Below are positions 6,599 through 7,182 of a stretch of 7,182 nt of DNA, in pieces. A program made the translations under genes and the position numbers. The notes beneath the pieces are model-generated. The model was not told where the DNA came from. It did no database searches and saw only the letters and a program-made list of their open reading frames with translations. Numbering within the stretch: position 1 is the first letter of the stretch; each line of letters opens with the position of its first letter. The stretch is from Pseudomonadota bacterium (GTDB lineage Bacteria > Pseudomonadota > Gammaproteobacteria > Acidiferrobacterales > Acidiferrobacteraceae), in the NCBI GenBank assembly GCA_021797365.1, contig JAJZZU010000127.1, positions 1 to 7,182 on the forward strand. Direction: 5' to 3'.

Positions 6599-6621
6599 AA
6601 CTACTTCACGGTGAAGTGGTT
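6599..6621. promoter_or_regulatory. Near-perfect palindrome, candidate operator
   Basis: AACTACTTCAC (6599-6609) and GTGAAGTGGTT (6611-6621) form an 11-1-11 palindrome with a single mismatch (T6602 against G6618). It lies 70-92 bases upstream of the minus-strand GtrA-like start. The size and symmetry suit a dimeric regulator or a stable hairpin. A third arm, GTAGTT at 6629-6634, could pair instead with AACTAC at 6599-6604. No regulator can be named. Confidence 0.45.
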
Positions 6622-6653
6622 CTTAAGAGTAGTTTTGGCTTTTGGCCCCCATC

Positions 6654-6682
6654 CCCCCTGAGCATAAACTAAGATCAGGGGG
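6654..6682. repeat. GC-rich 8-bp inverted repeat at the composition boundary
   Basis: CCCCCTGA (6654-6661) pairs perfectly with TCAGGGGG (6675-6682) around a 13-base AT-rich loop. It sits where the sequence changes from mid to high GC. It has no T-run, so it does not look like an intrinsic terminator. It could be a trace of a mobile-element end or a protein-binding site. Confidence 0.4.
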
Positions 6683-7043
6683 TGCGGGCGGGTGTGGGAG
6701 CGACGTTGCCCTGCCTTGTCATGGACTCGGGGGTCTTCGGGGCGCATTGGCACCTATCCGGTGCCCAAGCGGGCCTGCCCTGCCCCTGGTCGCCCCTGGA
6801 TCGCTGGTGGGGCCGATGGCCGAGGCGGGGGTGGTCTACGTATCGCCCGGGCGGTCTAGCGTGAGATCGGGCGCGGTGCGCTGCCCGAGTTTTGTGTCAG
6901 GCGCAAGCAATCGAGGACCTGGCGGGTCCGGAAGCTCAGCTTGCGCATCGGCGTATGCGTTATCGTTCGCAGCAAAGAATGGACTGGGACCATTCTATGG
7001 ACGCTAAGTTGCTGCTGAGTGGCACACTTTATGTGAAATATAG

Positions 7044-7182
7044 GAGGGAGTAGCAACCCGCGTATTGCCGGCAGAGTTCACATTCGTGATCCCGCAAGGC
7101 ATCGCGTCGATCACCAAACAGGTCCCGCGGATCCTCGAAGATGCCGAGAACGGCCTACCCGACACCCTGCGCGCATTGATCG
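7044..7182 (+). mobile_element. IS110-family transposase, internal fragment running off the window
   Basis: An open frame follows TAG 7041-7043 and runs to the right edge. From about 7071 it reads AEFTFVIPQGIASITKQVPR, then ILEDAENGLPDTLRALI. This matches the linker of IS110 transposases, where L-x-EFG-(I/V)-V-x-PQG-I-A precedes L-x-x-ILEDAENGLP and a helical segment before the C-terminal Transposase_20 (serine-containing) domain. The N-terminal RuvC-like DEDD domain expected upstream is missing: nothing before 7060 resembles it in any frame. There is also no plausible start codon with a ribosome binding site near the fragment, so the copy is truncated at its 5' side and very probably dead. 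The rest lies outside the window. Confidence 0.7.

Larger units (their letters stand above)
6530..7043. other. Gene-free stretch with high GC content and inverted repeats
   Basis: About 510 bases lie between the GtrA-like start and the IS110 fragment. The first part (6530-6660) is AT-balanced and holds two inverted repeats that may regulate the minus-strand genes. From about 6650 to 6960 the sequence turns G/C-rich, which lengthens chance open frames on both strands; none reads like a known protein. Small inverted repeats occur at 6915-6929 (GGACC/GGTCC) and 6976-6996 (AGAATGG/CCATTCT). This may be an old junction left by mobile elements, but I recognise no complete element ends. Confidence 0.5.

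Noticed and set aside
6642..7007. Long open frame of 121 codons in the GC-rich stretch, plus-strand
   Set aside because: Composition is G/A/S/P-rich as expected of chance frames in high-GC DNA, with no recognised motif, no ribosome binding site and equally open competing frames.

Overview
The window looks like part of a surface-polysaccharide (LPS/O-antigen or capsule) locus from a Gram-negative bacterium, most likely a proteobacterium. The reasons are the heptosyltransferase-type GT9 remnant, the GDP-D,D-heptose genes, the Gtr-like glycan-modification genes and an IS110 fragment. The sequence does not allow a species name. The sugar genes look mid-GC, while roughly 6650-6960 looks clearly richer in GC. 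This was judged by eye, not counted.

Layout. (1) 1-844, plus strand: the C-terminus of a GT4-type glycosyltransferase overlaps the start of a GT9 (heptosyltransferase-type) gene. The GT9 gene is broken by an in-frame stop and then loses its frame. Frame-hopping remnants follow, including the first residues of a GT2-type glycosyltransferase, so this stretch is a graveyard of glycosyltransferase genes. (2) 845-3164, plus strand: three intact, overlapping genes, hddA-gmhA-hddC. They encode sedoheptulose-7-phosphate isomerase, D-glycero-D-manno-heptose-7-phosphate kinase and heptose-1-phosphate guanylyltransferase, which are three of the four steps to GDP-D-glycero-alpha-D-manno-heptose. The phosphatase GmhB is not in the window. 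(3) 3165-3401: a convergent gap containing one GC-rich hairpin. (4) 3402-6529, minus strand, transcribed right to left: a GtrA-family small membrane protein, a large polytopic GT-C-like membrane protein, and a GT2 polyprenyl-phosphate glycosyltransferase with two C-terminal membrane helices. Together they have the composition of a three-component (GtrA/GtrB/GtrC-like) system. In such systems a sugar is loaded on undecaprenyl phosphate, flipped across the inner membrane and added to a glycan in the periplasm. (5) 6530-7043: no convincing gene, several inverted repeats and a shift to high GC. (6) 7044-7182: an internal piece of an IS110-family transposase running off the window.

Taken together, the plus-strand operon probably supplies an activated heptose for a surface glycan, and the minus-strand genes probably decorate a glycan from the periplasmic side. 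Whether both act on the same polymer is inference. The decayed glycosyltransferases and the IS fragment suggest that the locus is being remodelled.
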